Notes: a model not told the origin generated them from the letters alone. A stretch of DNA of 39,613 nucleotides from Hassallia byssoidea VB512170 (GCF_000817785.2 NZ_JTCM02000027.1:35434-75046); one strand, 5' to 3'. Shown: positions 8,219 through 17,687, counted from the first letter of the stretch. Numbers and translations: made by a program.

Positions 8219-8499
8219 TTAAGGGGGAGGGGGGGATGGGGAGAGGGGGGGAAAGGTGTAATAAAAAACTTTTACCCTTTCTCAAGTAGAGTGCAAAACA
8301 AACTTTTGCACTTTTGTATAAGGTGTTTAGTCAAACTTTCTTATCAGCAATAACACGTAATATGTTTTCACAGTAAAAATCACTAAATTTCAGGAATTAC
8401 ACTTATACTATGACAACTAACCAACAGCCTGAATGTAACCTTGGTTAATGGTTTTATCGCCATCACTAAGATTATGATCGAATTTTGTAACCATTTCCT
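8219..8499. other. Divergent intergenic region with G-rich tract
   Basis: 281 bases between divergently read genes. Bases 8219-8255 are an almost pure G/A tract of degenerate repeats touching the ATG of the minus-strand gene. The remainder is AT-rich and should hold both promoters, but I could not fix a convincing -35/-10 pair. Confidence 0.5.
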
Positions 8500-11370
8500 G
8501 TGACCAACACGATGTCTGCTAATTCTTCGCCCGAAGGTGCCCCCGTTTGGCATAGTTTAGAAGTTAATAAAGCGTTAGACCTGCTCGATAGTAACGCAGA
8601 CTCTGGCTTGACGCCCCAAGAAGTAGAACAGCGATTGCAAAAATACGGCACCAACGAACTAGAAGAAACTGGTGGTCGTAGTGCCTGGGAAATTCTACTC
8701 GATCAGTTCAAGAACATTATGTTGTTGATGCTGATTGCCGTAGCCTTGATTTCTGGAGGTTTAGATTTCCTGTCTTGGCAATCGGGACAGCTTAAGCCTG
8801 GTGAAGTACCATTTAAAGACACGATCGCTATTTTAGCGATTGTCATTCTCAATGGCATACTCGGCTACGTTCAAGAAAGTCGTGCCGAAAAAGCGCTGGC
8901 AGCTCTGAAAAAACTTTCTTCTCCAAACGTGCGAGTTATCCGCGATCGCAAACTCCTAGATGTCGCCGGCAAGGATATTGTACCTGGAGATGTGATTCTC
9001 CTAGAAGCCGGGGTGCAAATAGCCGCAGATGGACGCTTAATCGAACAGTCTAATTTGCAAATTCGAGAGTCGGCACTAACGGGCGAAGCAGAAGCTGTAA
9101 ATAAACAAGCTGTATTAACTTTACCGGAAGAAACATCATTAGGCGATCGCCTGAATTTAGTCTTTCAAGGTACAGAAGTTGTCCAAGGACGTGCCAAAGT
9201 TCTGGTAACGAATACCGGAATGACAACAGAACTGGGAAAAATTGCCGCTTTGTTGCAGTCGGTAGAAAGTGAACCGACGCCTTTGCAGCAACGGATGACT
9301 CAATTAGGTAACGTTTTAGTTACTGGTTCTTTAATTTTAGTCGCGATCGTCATTGTCGGTGGTGTCATCGCCGCCAGAGGTTTTAGCAACCTCCAAGAAC
9401 TTGTTGAAGTTTCTTTAAGTATGGCAGTCGCGGTAGTTCCCGAAGGTTTACCCGCTGTAATTACCGTCACTTTGGCATTAGGAACTCAGCGGATGGTGAA
9501 GCGAAATGCTTTGATTCGCAAATTGCCAGCGGTGGAAACTTTAGGCAGTGTCACCACAATTTGCTCTGATAAAACTGGCACCCTAACTCAAAATAAAATG
9601 GTGGTGCAATCAGTTTATACCAATAACTCGTCTTTTCGCGTCACCGGTGAAGGATACGCCCCTACAGGCGATTTTCAGTTAAATGGTCAAAATGTTTCTG
9701 TTGACCAACATCCGGAAATCCCGGCTTTGCTTGTCGCTTGTGCCGTTTGTAATGATTCGGTGCTGCAACAAGAAAAAGGGCAATGGACAATTTTAGGCGA
9801 CCCGACAGAAGGCGCATTAGTCACGCTTGCGGGAAAAGCAGGTATTGAAAAAGACCAATGGAGTAGTAAATTACCGCGAGTAGCAGAGTTTCCCTTTTCT
9901 TCAGAACGCAAGCGGATGAGCGTAATTACTCAAGTTGAGGAAGTGTCAACAGGAGTATCACCGATGACAGCGGTCGATCCAGCGATCGCTCACATGTTAA
10001 ATCAAGAACGTTACTTAATGTTCACCAAAGGCTCACCAGAGTTAATTTTGGCACGTTGCACCCAAATTTATTTAGGCGATAAATCAGCTGCTTTAACCGA
10101 CGCGCAACGCAAACAAATTCTCGCCGAAAATGATAACATGGCGAGTAAAGGTTTGCGGGTGTTAGGTTTTGCCTACAAACCGTTGACAGAAGTACCGCCG
10201 GAAAACTCAGATGAGACATCCGAGCAACAATTAATTTGGCTGGGATTGGTGGGAATGCTGGATGCACCACGCCCAGAAGTGAGAGCTGCCGTGCAAGAAT
10301 GTCGAGATGCGGGAATACGTCCGGTAATGATCACCGGCGATCACCAGTTAACAGCAAGAGCGATCGCCACCGATTTAGGAATTGCAAAAGAAGGGGATAG
10401 AGTCCTCATCGGTCAAGAATTGCAACGCATGAGCGACCAAGAACTAGAGCAAAACGTAGACTTGGTAAGCATCTACGCACGAGTAGCCCCAGAACACAAA
10501 CTGCGAATTGTGCAAGCATTGCAGCGTCGGGGTCGATTTGTGGCTATGACAGGCGATGGTGTCAACGATGCCCCCGCCCTCAAACAAGCTGATATCGGTA
10601 TCGCGATGGGCATCACAGGCACTGATGTGAGTAAAGAAGCCAGCGACATGGTATTACTCGATGACAATTTTGCCACAATTGTCGCTGCCACCAAAGAAGG
10701 TAGAGTTGTATATACCAACATTCGCCGCTTTATCAAATACATCTTAGGTAGTAACATTGGCGAAGTTCTGACGATTGCCGCTTCACCGTTACTCGGTTTG
10801 GGTGGAGTTCCCCTGACACCTTTACAAATCTTATGGATGAACTTGGTAACAGACGGTTTACCAGCTTTAGCATTAGCTGTAGAACCTCCAGAACCAGACG
10901 TAATGCAACGTCCACCATTTAGTCCTCGCGAAAGTATTTTTGCTAGGGGATTGGGTTCTTATATGATTCGCATTGGGATTATCTTTGCTATAATCTCGAT
11001 TGCTTTGATGTGGTGGGCTTACAATCATACCAATGCACCTGGGTATCAAGGCGATCGCGAAGCTTGGAAAACAATGGTATTTACAACATTGTGTATCGCT
11101 CAGATGGGTCATGCGATCGCTATTCGCTCTAACAATCGACTGACGATAGAGATGAATCCCTTTTCTAATATCTTTGTATTGGGAGCGGTGGTTGTAACCA
11201 CAATTTTGCAGTTGATGCTAGTTTACGTTCCACCCCTGCGAGCTTTCTTTGGTACTCACTATCTCAATTTACAAGAATTGGGGGTTTGCATCGGTTTTAG
11301 CGCGTTAATGTTTGTCTGGATTGAAGCAGAGAAAATTTTCTTTAGATTGATGGGGAAGAAAACCGTCTAG
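8500..11370 (+). CDS. P-type cation ATPase, type IIA (Ca2+-transporting type)
   Basis: 956 residues, usual length for the family. Seen in order: N-terminal cation-ATPase domain ([18 protein letters not shown]), first membrane pair (70-125), actuator domain with TGE at 194-196, M4 with the PEGLP motif (314-318), phosphorylation site DKTGT with Asp357, nucleotide-binding domain with KGSPE, hinge TGDGVNDAP (684-692), and six more membrane helices. These pumps use an aspartyl-phosphate cycle to expel or sequester Ca2+ or other divalent ions. PEGLP and overall form fit PacL/SERCA-like pumps; Na+ or Mn2+ specificity cannot be ruled out. Start is GTG at 8500 or ATG at 8512. It stands alone as a transcription unit. 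Confidence 0.93.
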   Translation: MTNTMSANSSPEGAPVWHSLEVNKALDLLDSNADSGLTPQEVEQRLQKYGTNELEETGGRSAWEILLDQFKNIMLLMLIAVALISGGLDFLSWQSGQLKPGEVPFKDTIAILAIVILNGILGYVQESRAEKALAALKKLSSPNVRVIRDRKLLDVAGKDIVPGDVILLEAGVQIAADGRLIEQSNLQIRESALTGEAEAVNKQAVLTLPEETSLGDRLNLVFQGTEVVQGRAKVLVTNTGMTTELGKIAALLQSVESEPTPLQQRMTQLGNVLVTGSLILVAIVIVGGVIAARGFSNLQELVEVSLSMAVAVVPEGLPAVITVTLALGTQRMVKRNALIRKLPAVETLGSVTTICSDKTGTLTQNKMVVQSVYTNNSSFRVTGEGYAPTGDFQLNGQNVSVDQHPEIPALLVACAVCNDSVLQQEKGQWTILGDPTEGALVTLAGKAGIEKDQWSSKLPRVAEFPFSSERKRMSVITQVEEVSTGVSPMTAVDPAIAHMLNQERYLMFTKGSPELILARCTQIYLGDKSAALTDAQRKQILAENDNMASKGLRVLGFAYKPLTEVPPENSDETSEQQLIWLGLVGMLDAPRPEVRAAVQECRDAGIRPVMITGDHQLTARAIATDLGIAKEGDRVLIGQELQRMSDQELEQNVDLVSIYARVAPEHKLRIVQALQRRGRFVAMTGDGVNDAPALKQADIGIAMGITGTDVSKEASDMVLLDDNFATIVAATKEGRVVYTNIRRFIKYILGSNIGEVLTIAASPLLGLGGVPLTPLQILWMNLVTDGLPALALAVEPPEPDVMQRPPFSPRESIFARGLGSYMIRIGIIFAIISIALMWWAYNHTNAPGYQGDREAWKTMVFTTLCIAQMGHAIAIRSNNRLTIEMNPFSNIFVLGAVVVTTILQLMLVYVPPLRAFFGTHYLNLQELGVCIGFSALMFVWIEAEKIFFRLMGKKTV

Positions 11371-11528
11371 GGAGTAGGGAGTAGGGAGTAGGGAATAGGG
11401 AGTAGGGAATAGGGAGTAGAAAATAGGGAGTAGGGAGTAAGGAATTTTCTCACCACTCACCACTCACCACTCCCCCCCTCTCCCTCTCCCCCCCACTCCC
11501 CACTCACCATTCCCTACTCCCCTCTCCC
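11371..11528. repeat. Inverted heptamer repeat arrays upstream of recF
   Basis: A GGGAGTA/GGGAATA array (about 11371-11440) is followed by its complementary type, CACTCAC/CCCTACT (about 11450-11528). The two could pair as a long imperfect hairpin. The array ends within a few bases of the recF ATG, so no Shine-Dalgarno sequence is present there. Confidence 0.88.
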
Positions 11529-11530
11529 CT

Positions 11531-12658
11531 ATGTACCTCAAATCGATTCACCTGAGACAGTTTCGTAATTATAAACAGCAGCAGGTTGATTTTACTGCTG
11601 CGAAAACGATTTTGGTGGGCAATAATGCTCAGGGAAAGTCGAATTTGTTGGAAGCGGTGGAGTTGTTAGCGACATTGCGATCGCATCGAATGGCACGCGA
11701 TCGTGATTTAATTCAAGATGGGGAAGTTGCATCTCAAATTAACGCCACTCTACAACGACAAACTGGTGTAACCGATCTAACTTTAACTTTACGTCGCAAT
11801 GGTCGCCGCACGGTAGCTCTGAATAGCGAGAATTTGCGGCGTCAGATGGATTTTCTCGGTGTGTTGAATGCGGTGCAGTTTTCTAGCTTAGATTTGGAAC
11901 TGGTGCGCGGTGGTCCGGAAAACCGGCGAAACTGGTTAGATACGCTTTTAATTCAACTTGAGCCGATTTACGCTTTTATTTTGCAGCAATATAATCAGGT
12001 GTTGCGACAGCGGAATGCTTTTTTGAAACAAAATCAAGACTCAGCACTTAGCACTCAAGACTCAGAACTTGCTTTGTGGGATGCACAATTAGCTACCACG
12101 GGGACACGAGTAATTAGAAGACGCGATCGCGCTTTACAACGATTAGCACCGATTGCTCAAGCTTGGCACGCTAGCATTAGCGGTAGTACAGAAATTTTAC
12201 AAATTAATTACGTTCCTAGCGTTGCTTTAGAACAAAACCATCCAGAACAAATACAGCAAGCTTTTTTAGAAAAAATTCAGCTTCGAGCGATCGCTGAACT
12301 TCGTCAAGGCACAACCCTTGTCGGTCCCCACCGCGACGAAGTAGAATTAACTATCAATCAAACACCCGCTCGTCAATACGGTTCTCAAGGTCAACAAAGA
12401 ACGCTAGTACTAGCTTTAAAACTAGCAGAATTACAACTAATTGAAGAAGTCGTTGGAGAACCACCACTGTTATTACTTGATGATGTTCTTGCTGAGTTAG
12501 ATCCATCCCGGCAAAATCAATTACTTGATGCCATTCAAGACCGTTTTCAAACTTTAATTACTACAACTCACCTCGGTTCTTTTGATTCTCAATGGTTAAA
12601 TTCCTCGCAAATTCTTTTCGTTAAAGCAGGAGAAATATCATCAGCACCCGCTTTTTAA
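11531..12658 (+). CDS. recF: DNA replication and repair protein RecF
   Basis: 375 residues, an SMC-like ABC ATPase that binds gapped DNA and helps load RecA. Walker A is GNNAQGKS (30-37), the signature-type motif is GSQGQQRTL, and Walker B is LLLLDDVLAELD. N-terminal MYLKSIHLRQFRNY is typical of RecF. Residues about 169-180 (QDSALSTQDSEL) are encoded by a heptamer repeat insertion. They lie in the coiled-coil-like arm between the Walker A lobe and the signature, where extra length may be tolerated. The ATG at 11531 is preceded by a repeat tract instead of a normal ribosome site. No dnaA or dnaN is adjacent, as usual in cyanobacteria. Confidence 0.95.
   Translation: MYLKSIHLRQFRNYKQQQVDFTAAKTILVGNNAQGKSNLLEAVELLATLRSHRMARDRDLIQDGEVASQINATLQRQTGVTDLTLTLRRNGRRTVALNSENLRRQMDFLGVLNAVQFSSLDLELVRGGPENRRNWLDTLLIQLEPIYAFILQQYNQVLRQRNAFLKQNQDSALSTQDSELALWDAQLATTGTRVIRRRDRALQRLAPIAQAWHASISGSTEILQINYVPSVALEQNHPEQIQQAFLEKIQLRAIAELRQGTTLVGPHRDEVELTINQTPARQYGSQGQQRTLVLALKLAELQLIEEVVGEPPLLLLDDVLAELDPSRQNQLLDAIQDRFQTLITTTHLGSFDSQWLNSSQILFVKAGEISSAPAF
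12036..12070. repeat. Heptamer repeats inside recF
   Basis: Five consecutive degenerate 7-mers of the ACTCAGC/ACTTAGC/ACTCAAG type, in frame within recF. 35 bases is not a multiple of three, so the frame is kept only together with flanking bases. Confidence 0.78.
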
Positions 12659-12682
12659 AAGCGTGAAAATAATAAATATTCT

Positions 12683-12745
12683 TTCGTAGTAAGCGCTCTT
12701 TGCGCTTAAAATCAAAGTTACGAGCGGTAAACCGCTCACTACGAA
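12683..12745. repeat. Palindromic repeat, TTCGTAGT..ACTACGAA family, copy 1
   Basis: Ends TTCGTAGTAAGCGC and GCTCACTACGAA pair with each other. Inner short hairpins AAGCGC..GCGCTT and GAGCGG..CCGCTC lie between them. Related elements are at 16546-16609 and 21435-21484. It sits 24 bases after recF and may also stop transcription. Confidence 0.78.
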
Positions 12746-12863
12746 TGCACAATGCCCGACTAAGGTATATTTTCCGAAGTAACTTAGAAATTGCTGTAGT
12801 AATATGTATATGATAAGTAAAAAAGTATTATTTTTTACTTGAAATTTACTGACGGTTCAAAAC

Positions 12864-13277
12864 ATGCCTAAAAGCAATTATTTTGTCGAAAAAAATGAAA
12901 TTGCATCCTTAGGTGCATCATTGCGAAGAATTGAGCAAAAGATACTTAAACAAAGTAAAGAAGGAGATATTAGCAGAGTTTGGTTCCAAGGAGAAGAACC
13001 CTATTTTGATGTTTTTTTTGAATTAAAAAACGATGAAATAGCCTGGTTTCAATTTACTTTACGCGGCAGATCGCTTTCTTGGGATAGCAAAACACCAGGC
13101 TGGCAAACAGGCACTACCAATGAATTAAAAATAGATGATGTGAGTTTTTATGCAGCTAGTAAAACCATTGAAAATGATACTAAACTCGACAGTGAGTTTA
13201 TCAATTTAGTACAGTCAATTCTGGAAACTAGGGCAGAAGAAACTGTTTTTGCTAAAGCACTCGCTTTGTTTAATTAA
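12864..13277 (+). CDS. Conserved-looking hypothetical protein
   Basis: 137 residues, no signal peptide or membrane segment. I do not recognise it. It has an amphipathic N-terminal helix (ASLRRIEQKILKQSKEG), then alternating beta-like segments with many aromatic residues (RVWFQGEEPYFDVFFELK, IAWFQFTLRGRSLSWD, GWQTGTTNEL), and a C-terminal helix. The pattern would fit a small alpha/beta protein. ATG at 12864 follows an AT-rich stretch without a clear ribosome site. The gene is convergent with the MgtC-like gene, and the two stop codons share the bases TTAA at 13274-13277. Codon use looks like its neighbours. Confidence 0.75.
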   Translation: MPKSNYFVEKNEIASLGASLRRIEQKILKQSKEGDISRVWFQGEEPYFDVFFELKNDEIAWFQFTLRGRSLSWDSKTPGWQTGTTNELKIDDVSFYAASKTIENDTKLDSEFINLVQSILETRAEETVFAKALALFN

Positions 13278-13846
13278 GACTTAGGCGGTATAAAGTTATT
13301 ATCTTGATTTGTGTCTGTAGAAATATTTTCCTCTGTTGGGGGAATTTGCAATATAGAAGTATCTTTTTGTTCACGGTTGGTTTTTAAGTAATAACGTTTT
13401 TCTAATCTTTTAAAAAGGTTGAGAACCAAAAAAGTCAGGACAACAGCAATTAATCCTAACTGCCATAAACCACAGCCAGCGACAATTCCCAAAGCAGCGG
13501 AAACCCAAATAGCTGCTGCCGATGTCAATCCGTGAACTTCAGAACGCTGTGATTTTTCGGAAGATTCACGTAAAATTTCTCCTCCACCAATAAATCCTAC
13601 ACCAGCTGTAATTCCTTGAATGGTGCGACTAAGAGAATTATTATCTGGTTGAGTGGCATTTGTGAGCAGAGGTATGAGAGTAAACACCGCTGAACCAAAA
13701 CATACCAACATATGAGTTCTTAAACCGGCGGGTTTGCGCTTGAGTTGGCGTTCTAAGCCGATAACTGCCCCAAAAAGCAAAGCGAGGCATAGCCGGAAAG
13801 TGATATTTAGCCAATCATCGGGCAAAAGGTAGTTAGTGCTTAACAA
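13274..13846 (-). CDS. MgtC/SapB family membrane protein
   Basis: 190 residues. The conserved N-terminal membrane domain of the family is present: LALLFGAVIGLERQLKRKPAGLRTHMLVCFGSA, read here in two parts around the RQLKRK loop, followed by GITAGVGFIGGGEIL and HGLTSAAAIWVSAALGIVAG. Four to five membrane helices are expected. The family is linked to Mg2+ limitation and to control of membrane ATPases, but its exact biochemical role is debated. The soluble C-terminal domain of longer members is replaced by a short hydrophilic tail. The best start is TTG at 13846 because no ATG lies upstream in frame and later starts would cut the first helix. Confidence 0.9.
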   Translation of the reverse strand: MLSTNYLLPDDWLNITFRLCLALLFGAVIGLERQLKRKPAGLRTHMLVCFGSAVFTLIPLLTNATQPDNNSLSRTIQGITAGVGFIGGGEILRESSEKSQRSEVHGLTSAAAIWVSAALGIVAGCGLWQLGLIAVVLTFLVLNLFKRLEKRYYLKTNREQKDTSILQIPPTEENISTDTNQDNNFIPPKS

Positions 13847-14151
13847 TGCTTATATTTTTAGAGAAAAAATAATCTTATATTCTACTTTAATTATTAATAT
13901 ACTCGCATGTGCAACTATATAAATTAACTAAACCCCCTTTTGCCGGGGTACAGGAGTAGAGACGTTCCGTCGAAACGTCTCTACAATATGTCGAATTTAT
14001 CGACGTTGTATGTCAAATCATCCCGCTTTTTCTGGAACGTTCAGGAGGAAGAGCGAAGGTAATAAGTAGATCGGATCTGACGAACTACCAGGAGATGACA
14101 CCCGTAGTTACATGACAACTGACTTTTAACAACTGACAATTAGCAATTTGA
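13847..14151. other. Intergenic region with palindromic repeat and short heptamer run
   Basis: 305 bases between divergent genes. It contains the palindromic repeat at 13956-13984, a GATCGGATC palindrome near 14072, and a short AACTGAC-type heptamer run (about 14115-14149) that ends next to the GTG start of the PEP-synthase-like gene. No RNA gene was recognised. Confidence 0.6.
13956..13984. repeat. GTAGAGACGTT palindromic repeat, copy 1
   Basis: 11-bp arms GTAGAGACGTT (13956-13966) and AACGTCTCTAC (13974-13984) around CCGTCGA. Three further copies lie at 27626-27654, 33307-33335 and 35916-35945. Confidence 0.9.
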
Positions 14152-16503
14152 GTGGATAAACTCTACTGGCTTGACCAAATTAAACTGCAAGACCGTGCCA
14201 AAGTTGGTGATAAAGCGTTTCACTTGGGCAGAATTATGCAGCGTGGCTACCCCGTGAAGCCTGGTTTTATAGTGGGTGCGTCAGTTTTGCGACAATTTCT
14301 GGAAACTCTCAATAGTTCAGAGGCATTAGTCGCTGATTTGCCTTATTCTTCGTTACACCTAGATGTGGATAATTGGCGTCAATTGCAACAGGTGGCTGGT
14401 CACTTACATCAGGAAATTATCGCGGCGACTGTACCATCAAAGTGGGTGAATAAAATTCTCGAAGCAGCTAGAGAATGGAAAAGTGCCTGTTTAATTTTTC
14501 GACCTAGTGTGGCAATACCGACTGCAACGCATCAAGTAGGGAATATATCTGGGTTGCTGGAGTCGCAAATTTGCCGTTGTGACTATGAAGCGATCGCTTT
14601 GGCATTAAAAACCACTTGGAGTCAATTATTTCGTGCCAAAAGTTTACTATATTGGCAACGAACCGGAATTGACCTGCGACAAATTAATTTAGCAGTTTTG
14701 GTGCAACCAATTGAAAATGCACTCGCTAGCGGGTTACTCAATTCCAACTCAAGAGGATGGGATATTGAAGCAACCTGGGGATTGGGAATATCACTGCAAC
14801 AGGGGGAAGTTCAGCCGGATGTCTACTACATTCAACGGGAAACCGGCGTTGTCACAGAACGACAACTGGGCAATAAAATGCACGCCTTACGTCTTGATGA
14901 TACACCACCCGATTCTTTGGCGCTAGATAATACTTGTTTGGTGGCAGATTTGCTTGAGTCATCTCAACAAAAACAGTACGCTTTACAAGAAGAATATTTG
15001 CAACAATTAATTCAACTGGCGAATCTACTTGAAAATGACCTCGGTACAAATTATACCGTTGAGTGGACTATTTCTGAGGAATTTCCAACCCCAAAGCTTT
15101 ATCTGACAAAAGTTAGCGCCCCTCAATTTGCGGTTTCCAATACACACTTTCTCAAGGGAATAGGAGCGGGGACCGGTCGTGTGACAGCGACTGCTTATGT
15201 AGTAAATTCGCTTTTATCATCGGAACAACTACCCAAAGGAGTGATTTTAGTCGCACAAGCGATCGCTCCAGATTGGCTACCGTTAATGCAACAAGTCGTC
15301 GGTATTATCACTGAAAAAGGGGGATTGACTAGCCATGCGGCAATTCTTGCCAGAGAGTTGGGCATCCCAGCAGTAGTCAGCGCAAAAGATGCCACCGCTT
15401 TAATTCAAACAGGTGCGAGTCTACTTTTGGATGGTGACAGAGGAGAAGTTTATCGTGTGAGAAAAGAAGATGGAGAAAGTCAGGAAGTTCCCCTTATTAC
15501 CCAAGCGACACCAAAGCACAAAGCGCAATCTCAACTGGGCAACTTCACAACCGAACCTTTAGTCTCTGATTCCCCTATCCTTTTGTCAGCGCACCTACCC
15601 ATGATTACTACACAGTTGCTGGTTAATTTAAGTCAGCCCAGCCTGATAGAGCAGGTGCAAAGTTTGCCTCTAGATGGGGTAGGATTGATACGCTCAGAAT
15701 TGATGGTGTTAACAATACTGGAGGGGCAACATCCGTCGAGTTGGCTTTCTAACGGACGGAAGGCAGAATTATTAGAGCGTTGGTCTGAGCAAATGATGCA
15801 GTTTGTTCGTGCTTTTGCACCACGACCAGTTTTTTATCGCTCTTTAGATTGGCGATCGCACGAATTGACATCATTTAGTTCTAATGTACCATCTTCCCCA
15901 CAGTCGATGTTAGGTGAGCGTGGCACTTTTGCTTATTTGCAAAATTCCGCAGTTTTTGAGTTGGAACTTGAAGCAATAGCTGCAATACAGCAAGCAGACT
16001 ACAACAATATCCATTTAATATTGCCTTTTGTTCGCACTGTGGAAGAGTTTTCTTTTTGTCGTCAAAAAGTTGAGTCAGCAGGGTTAACTCAAAAGCCACA
16101 ATTTCAACTTTGGATTATGGCAGAAGTGCCAAGCGTGCTATTTTTACTGCCAGAATATGTGAAAGCAGGTGTACAAGGAATTTCGATTGGTACAAATGAC
16201 CTAACTCAACTACTCTTAGGAGTAGATCGAGAACAAGGATTAGCGTCTTCATTTGATGAACGACATCCAGCGGTGATGAGGGCAGTAGCTCAACTAATTA
16301 AGATGGCAAAATCTGCGGGAATTCCTTGCTCAATCTGCGGACAAGCACCAGCGCTGTATCCAGAAATTATTGAGAAGTTGGTAGAATGGGGGATTACGTC
16401 TATATCTGTGGAACCAGAAGCGGTATCGAGGACATATCAAGCGATCGCTCGTGCCGAACAAAGAATAATTTTAGAAGCAGCACGGCGACAAATTGGAAAA
16501 TAG
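14152..16503 (+). CDS. PEP synthase-like protein (pyruvate phosphate dikinase family)
   Basis: 783 residues, close to the length of phosphoenolpyruvate synthase. N-terminal ATP-grasp-like part (1-330); swivelling phosphohistidine domain with GGLTSHAAILARELGIP, His395; C-terminal PEP/pyruvate barrel with RSLDWRSHEL, SIGTNDLTQLLLGVDR and SICGQAPALYP. PEP synthases convert pyruvate, ATP and water to PEP, AMP and phosphate through phospho-His. The ATP-grasp part is diverged: the usual RSSATAED loop is RPSVAIPTA and the SGVMFT-DP segment is SGLLNSNSRG, although EATWGLG and QGEVQPD are kept. It may therefore be a paralogue with altered nucleotide use. GTG start at 14152 precedes the conserved LDQI..KDRAKVGDKAFHLG-like opening. 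Single-gene unit. Confidence 0.85.
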   Translation: MDKLYWLDQIKLQDRAKVGDKAFHLGRIMQRGYPVKPGFIVGASVLRQFLETLNSSEALVADLPYSSLHLDVDNWRQLQQVAGHLHQEIIAATVPSKWVNKILEAAREWKSACLIFRPSVAIPTATHQVGNISGLLESQICRCDYEAIALALKTTWSQLFRAKSLLYWQRTGIDLRQINLAVLVQPIENALASGLLNSNSRGWDIEATWGLGISLQQGEVQPDVYYIQRETGVVTERQLGNKMHALRLDDTPPDSLALDNTCLVADLLESSQQKQYALQEEYLQQLIQLANLLENDLGTNYTVEWTISEEFPTPKLYLTKVSAPQFAVSNTHFLKGIGAGTGRVTATAYVVNSLLSSEQLPKGVILVAQAIAPDWLPLMQQVVGIITEKGGLTSHAAILARELGIPAVVSAKDATALIQTGASLLLDGDRGEVYRVRKEDGESQEVPLITQATPKHKAQSQLGNFTTEPLVSDSPILLSAHLPMITTQLLVNLSQPSLIEQVQSLPLDGVGLIRSELMVLTILEGQHPSSWLSNGRKAELLERWSEQMMQFVRAFAPRPVFYRSLDWRSHELTSFSSNVPSSPQSMLGERGTFAYLQNSAVFELELEAIAAIQQADYNNIHLILPFVRTVEEFSFCRQKVESAGLTQKPQFQLWIMAEVPSVLFLLPEYVKAGVQGISIGTNDLTQLLLGVDREQGLASSFDERHPAVMRAVAQLIKMAKSAGIPCSICGQAPALYPEIIEKLVEWGITSISVEPEAVSRTYQAIARAEQRIILEAARRQIGK

Positions 16504-16545
16504 GGAATCTAGGGTAGTTACTCGGCGATCGGCAAAATACTTCAA

Positions 16546-16609
16546 TTTGTAGTAAGCGGCGATCGCCCTTGAAACCCTTTGTTTAAGCGCTCTTCGCGCT
16601 GACTACAAA
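16546..16609. repeat. Palindromic repeat, TTTGTAGT..ACTACAAA, copy 2
   Basis: Outer arms TTTGTAGT and ACTACAAA with an internal AAGCGC..GCGCT hairpin; same design as 12683-12745. It separates the PEP-synthase-like gene from the regulator remnant and may have replaced the 5' part of the latter. Confidence 0.75.
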
Positions 16610-16619
16610 AAACACCAAG

Positions 16620-16844
16620 CGATTCTCAGCGGAATTTTTCAGCCAGGACAATCGCACATTAATCTCGAATCTCGAACGTTATGTTAATTTACAAATAGCT
16701 GAGATGGATGATTGGGAGCGATCGCAAAAAGAACACTATCAACTGTTAAATGCTTGTCGAGAGCGAGATACAAAAGCTGCTGTCAGGCTACTGAAACGAC
16801 ACATTGATTCAACCGCAAAGCAGCTAATACATCAATTGCTGTAA
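16620..16844 (+). pseudogene. Remnant of a GntR-family regulator (FCD domain C-terminus)
   Basis: A reading frame ending with TAA at 16842-16844 encodes about 74 residues that match the end of an FCD ligand-binding domain. The last helices read SQKEHYQLLNACRERDTKAA and VRLLKRHIDSTAKQL, the family pattern of EH..LL.A...D...A..L...H. The frame has no start codon with a ribosome site and closes at a stop at 16584, inside a palindromic repeat. The DNA-binding half is absent. It is too short to function and is best read as a decayed gene. Its last 13 bases overlap the 3' end of the opposite gene. Confidence 0.62.
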
Positions 16845-17644
16845 CCAGTTTCACGCAAAAACTGACGCACTTGGGCAAAGTATTTAGAGCGATCGCTTCC
16901 TTGATAAACTTGCTCTACCTGCTGCCAAGCTTCCTTTTGTTGTCCCAACATATATTTATCTGCCAAATATGCTGCTAAAAATCCCTTGCCGTCATCACCT
17001 TCTTTTTTGGCTTCCAGATAAGTTTGCCAATTCTCAGAAGCATGTTTGGCGATAGATTTTGGAAAGCGTCTGGTAACATCAATCATTTTACCTTGGCGAT
17101 ATTGCCAAATTTGCAGTGGATAGCCCGAAGCGGCATAAGATGTAAAAGCATAGGCAAAGCGATCGTCTCGACTTTCAAATTCTGATAGTCCGTCTTGGTC
17201 TAAATCTTTGAGTTGATAGCCAGCATTGCCCCATTCATGGCGTATTTGAGTGTATTGCTTAGATGTGCCGTTGTAACGATAAATTAATGAATAAACACAA
17301 CAGTGCGCTCCGCCTGTAAAGAAATCGGCGATTACTTCTGGTTCTTTGTTGCCGTCTAAGTCTACCACAGGCAACTTTAGTTTTTCAGCCAGACTGCTTG
17401 AAGGGCGATCGGATTCACTTTCTTGCGGCAATTTTTTATCCAAAATTGTTTTACCTGCCCGGATAATTTTCAACCGAACATTTTTATACTGGTATTCCTG
17501 GGGTTTGTCGTAAGATATTTCTGCCCGCACATTGCCTGAAAGTCCTGTGATAGTTTCTGCGATCGCTCCTTTGGCAAACATTGCCACATTCAAAAGAGTT
17601 AAAGCGATCAGAGATTGATTGATAAAGCAACGAATATTATTCAT
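16832..17644 (-). CDS. Secreted protein with FG-GAP/VCBS-like segment, function unknown
   Basis: 270 residues from ATG at 17644. The start is chosen because a signal peptide then begins at once (SLIALTLLNVAMFAKGAIAE), giving an exported protein. A longer frame from TTG at 17695 would translate the hairpin upstream and is unlikely. The middle has two Asp-rich loops, VVDLDGNKEPEV and LKDLDQDGLSEFES, that look like Ca2+-binding FG-GAP or EF-hand-like repeats, with a GGAHCCVYSL segment between. The C-terminal 80 residues are helical (LAAYLADKYMLGQQKEAW). The role is unknown. It is downstream of the baeRF gene in the same direction with a hairpin between. Confidence 0.78.
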   Translation of the reverse strand: MNNIRCFINQSLIALTLLNVAMFAKGAIAETITGLSGNVRAEISYDKPQEYQYKNVRLKIIRAGKTILDKKLPQESESDRPSSSLAEKLKLPVVDLDGNKEPEVIADFFTGGAHCCVYSLIYRYNGTSKQYTQIRHEWGNAGYQLKDLDQDGLSEFESRDDRFAYAFTSYAASGYPLQIWQYRQGKMIDVTRRFPKSIAKHASENWQTYLEAKKEGDDGKGFLAAYLADKYMLGQQKEAWQQVEQVYQGSDRSKYFAQVRQFLRETGYSN

Positions 17645-17646
17645 AA

Positions 17647-17687
17647 ATGGTGTTGTATATAGCTTGTTTATCTTTATACAACACCAT
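17647..17687 (-). promoter_or_regulatory. Inverted repeat just upstream of the secreted-protein start codon
   Basis: Perfect 13-bp arms ATGGTGTTGTATA (17647-17659) and TATACAACACCAT (17675-17687) with a 15-base loop. Two bases separate it from the ATG at 17644, so in the mRNA the stem occupies the ribosome binding region. It could be a terminator for the upstream gene, a translation block or an operator. Confidence 0.6.

Noticed and set aside
8472-8654. Short minus-strand frame across the ATPase start
   Set aside because: No recognisable features and lies inside the better supported ATPase coding region.
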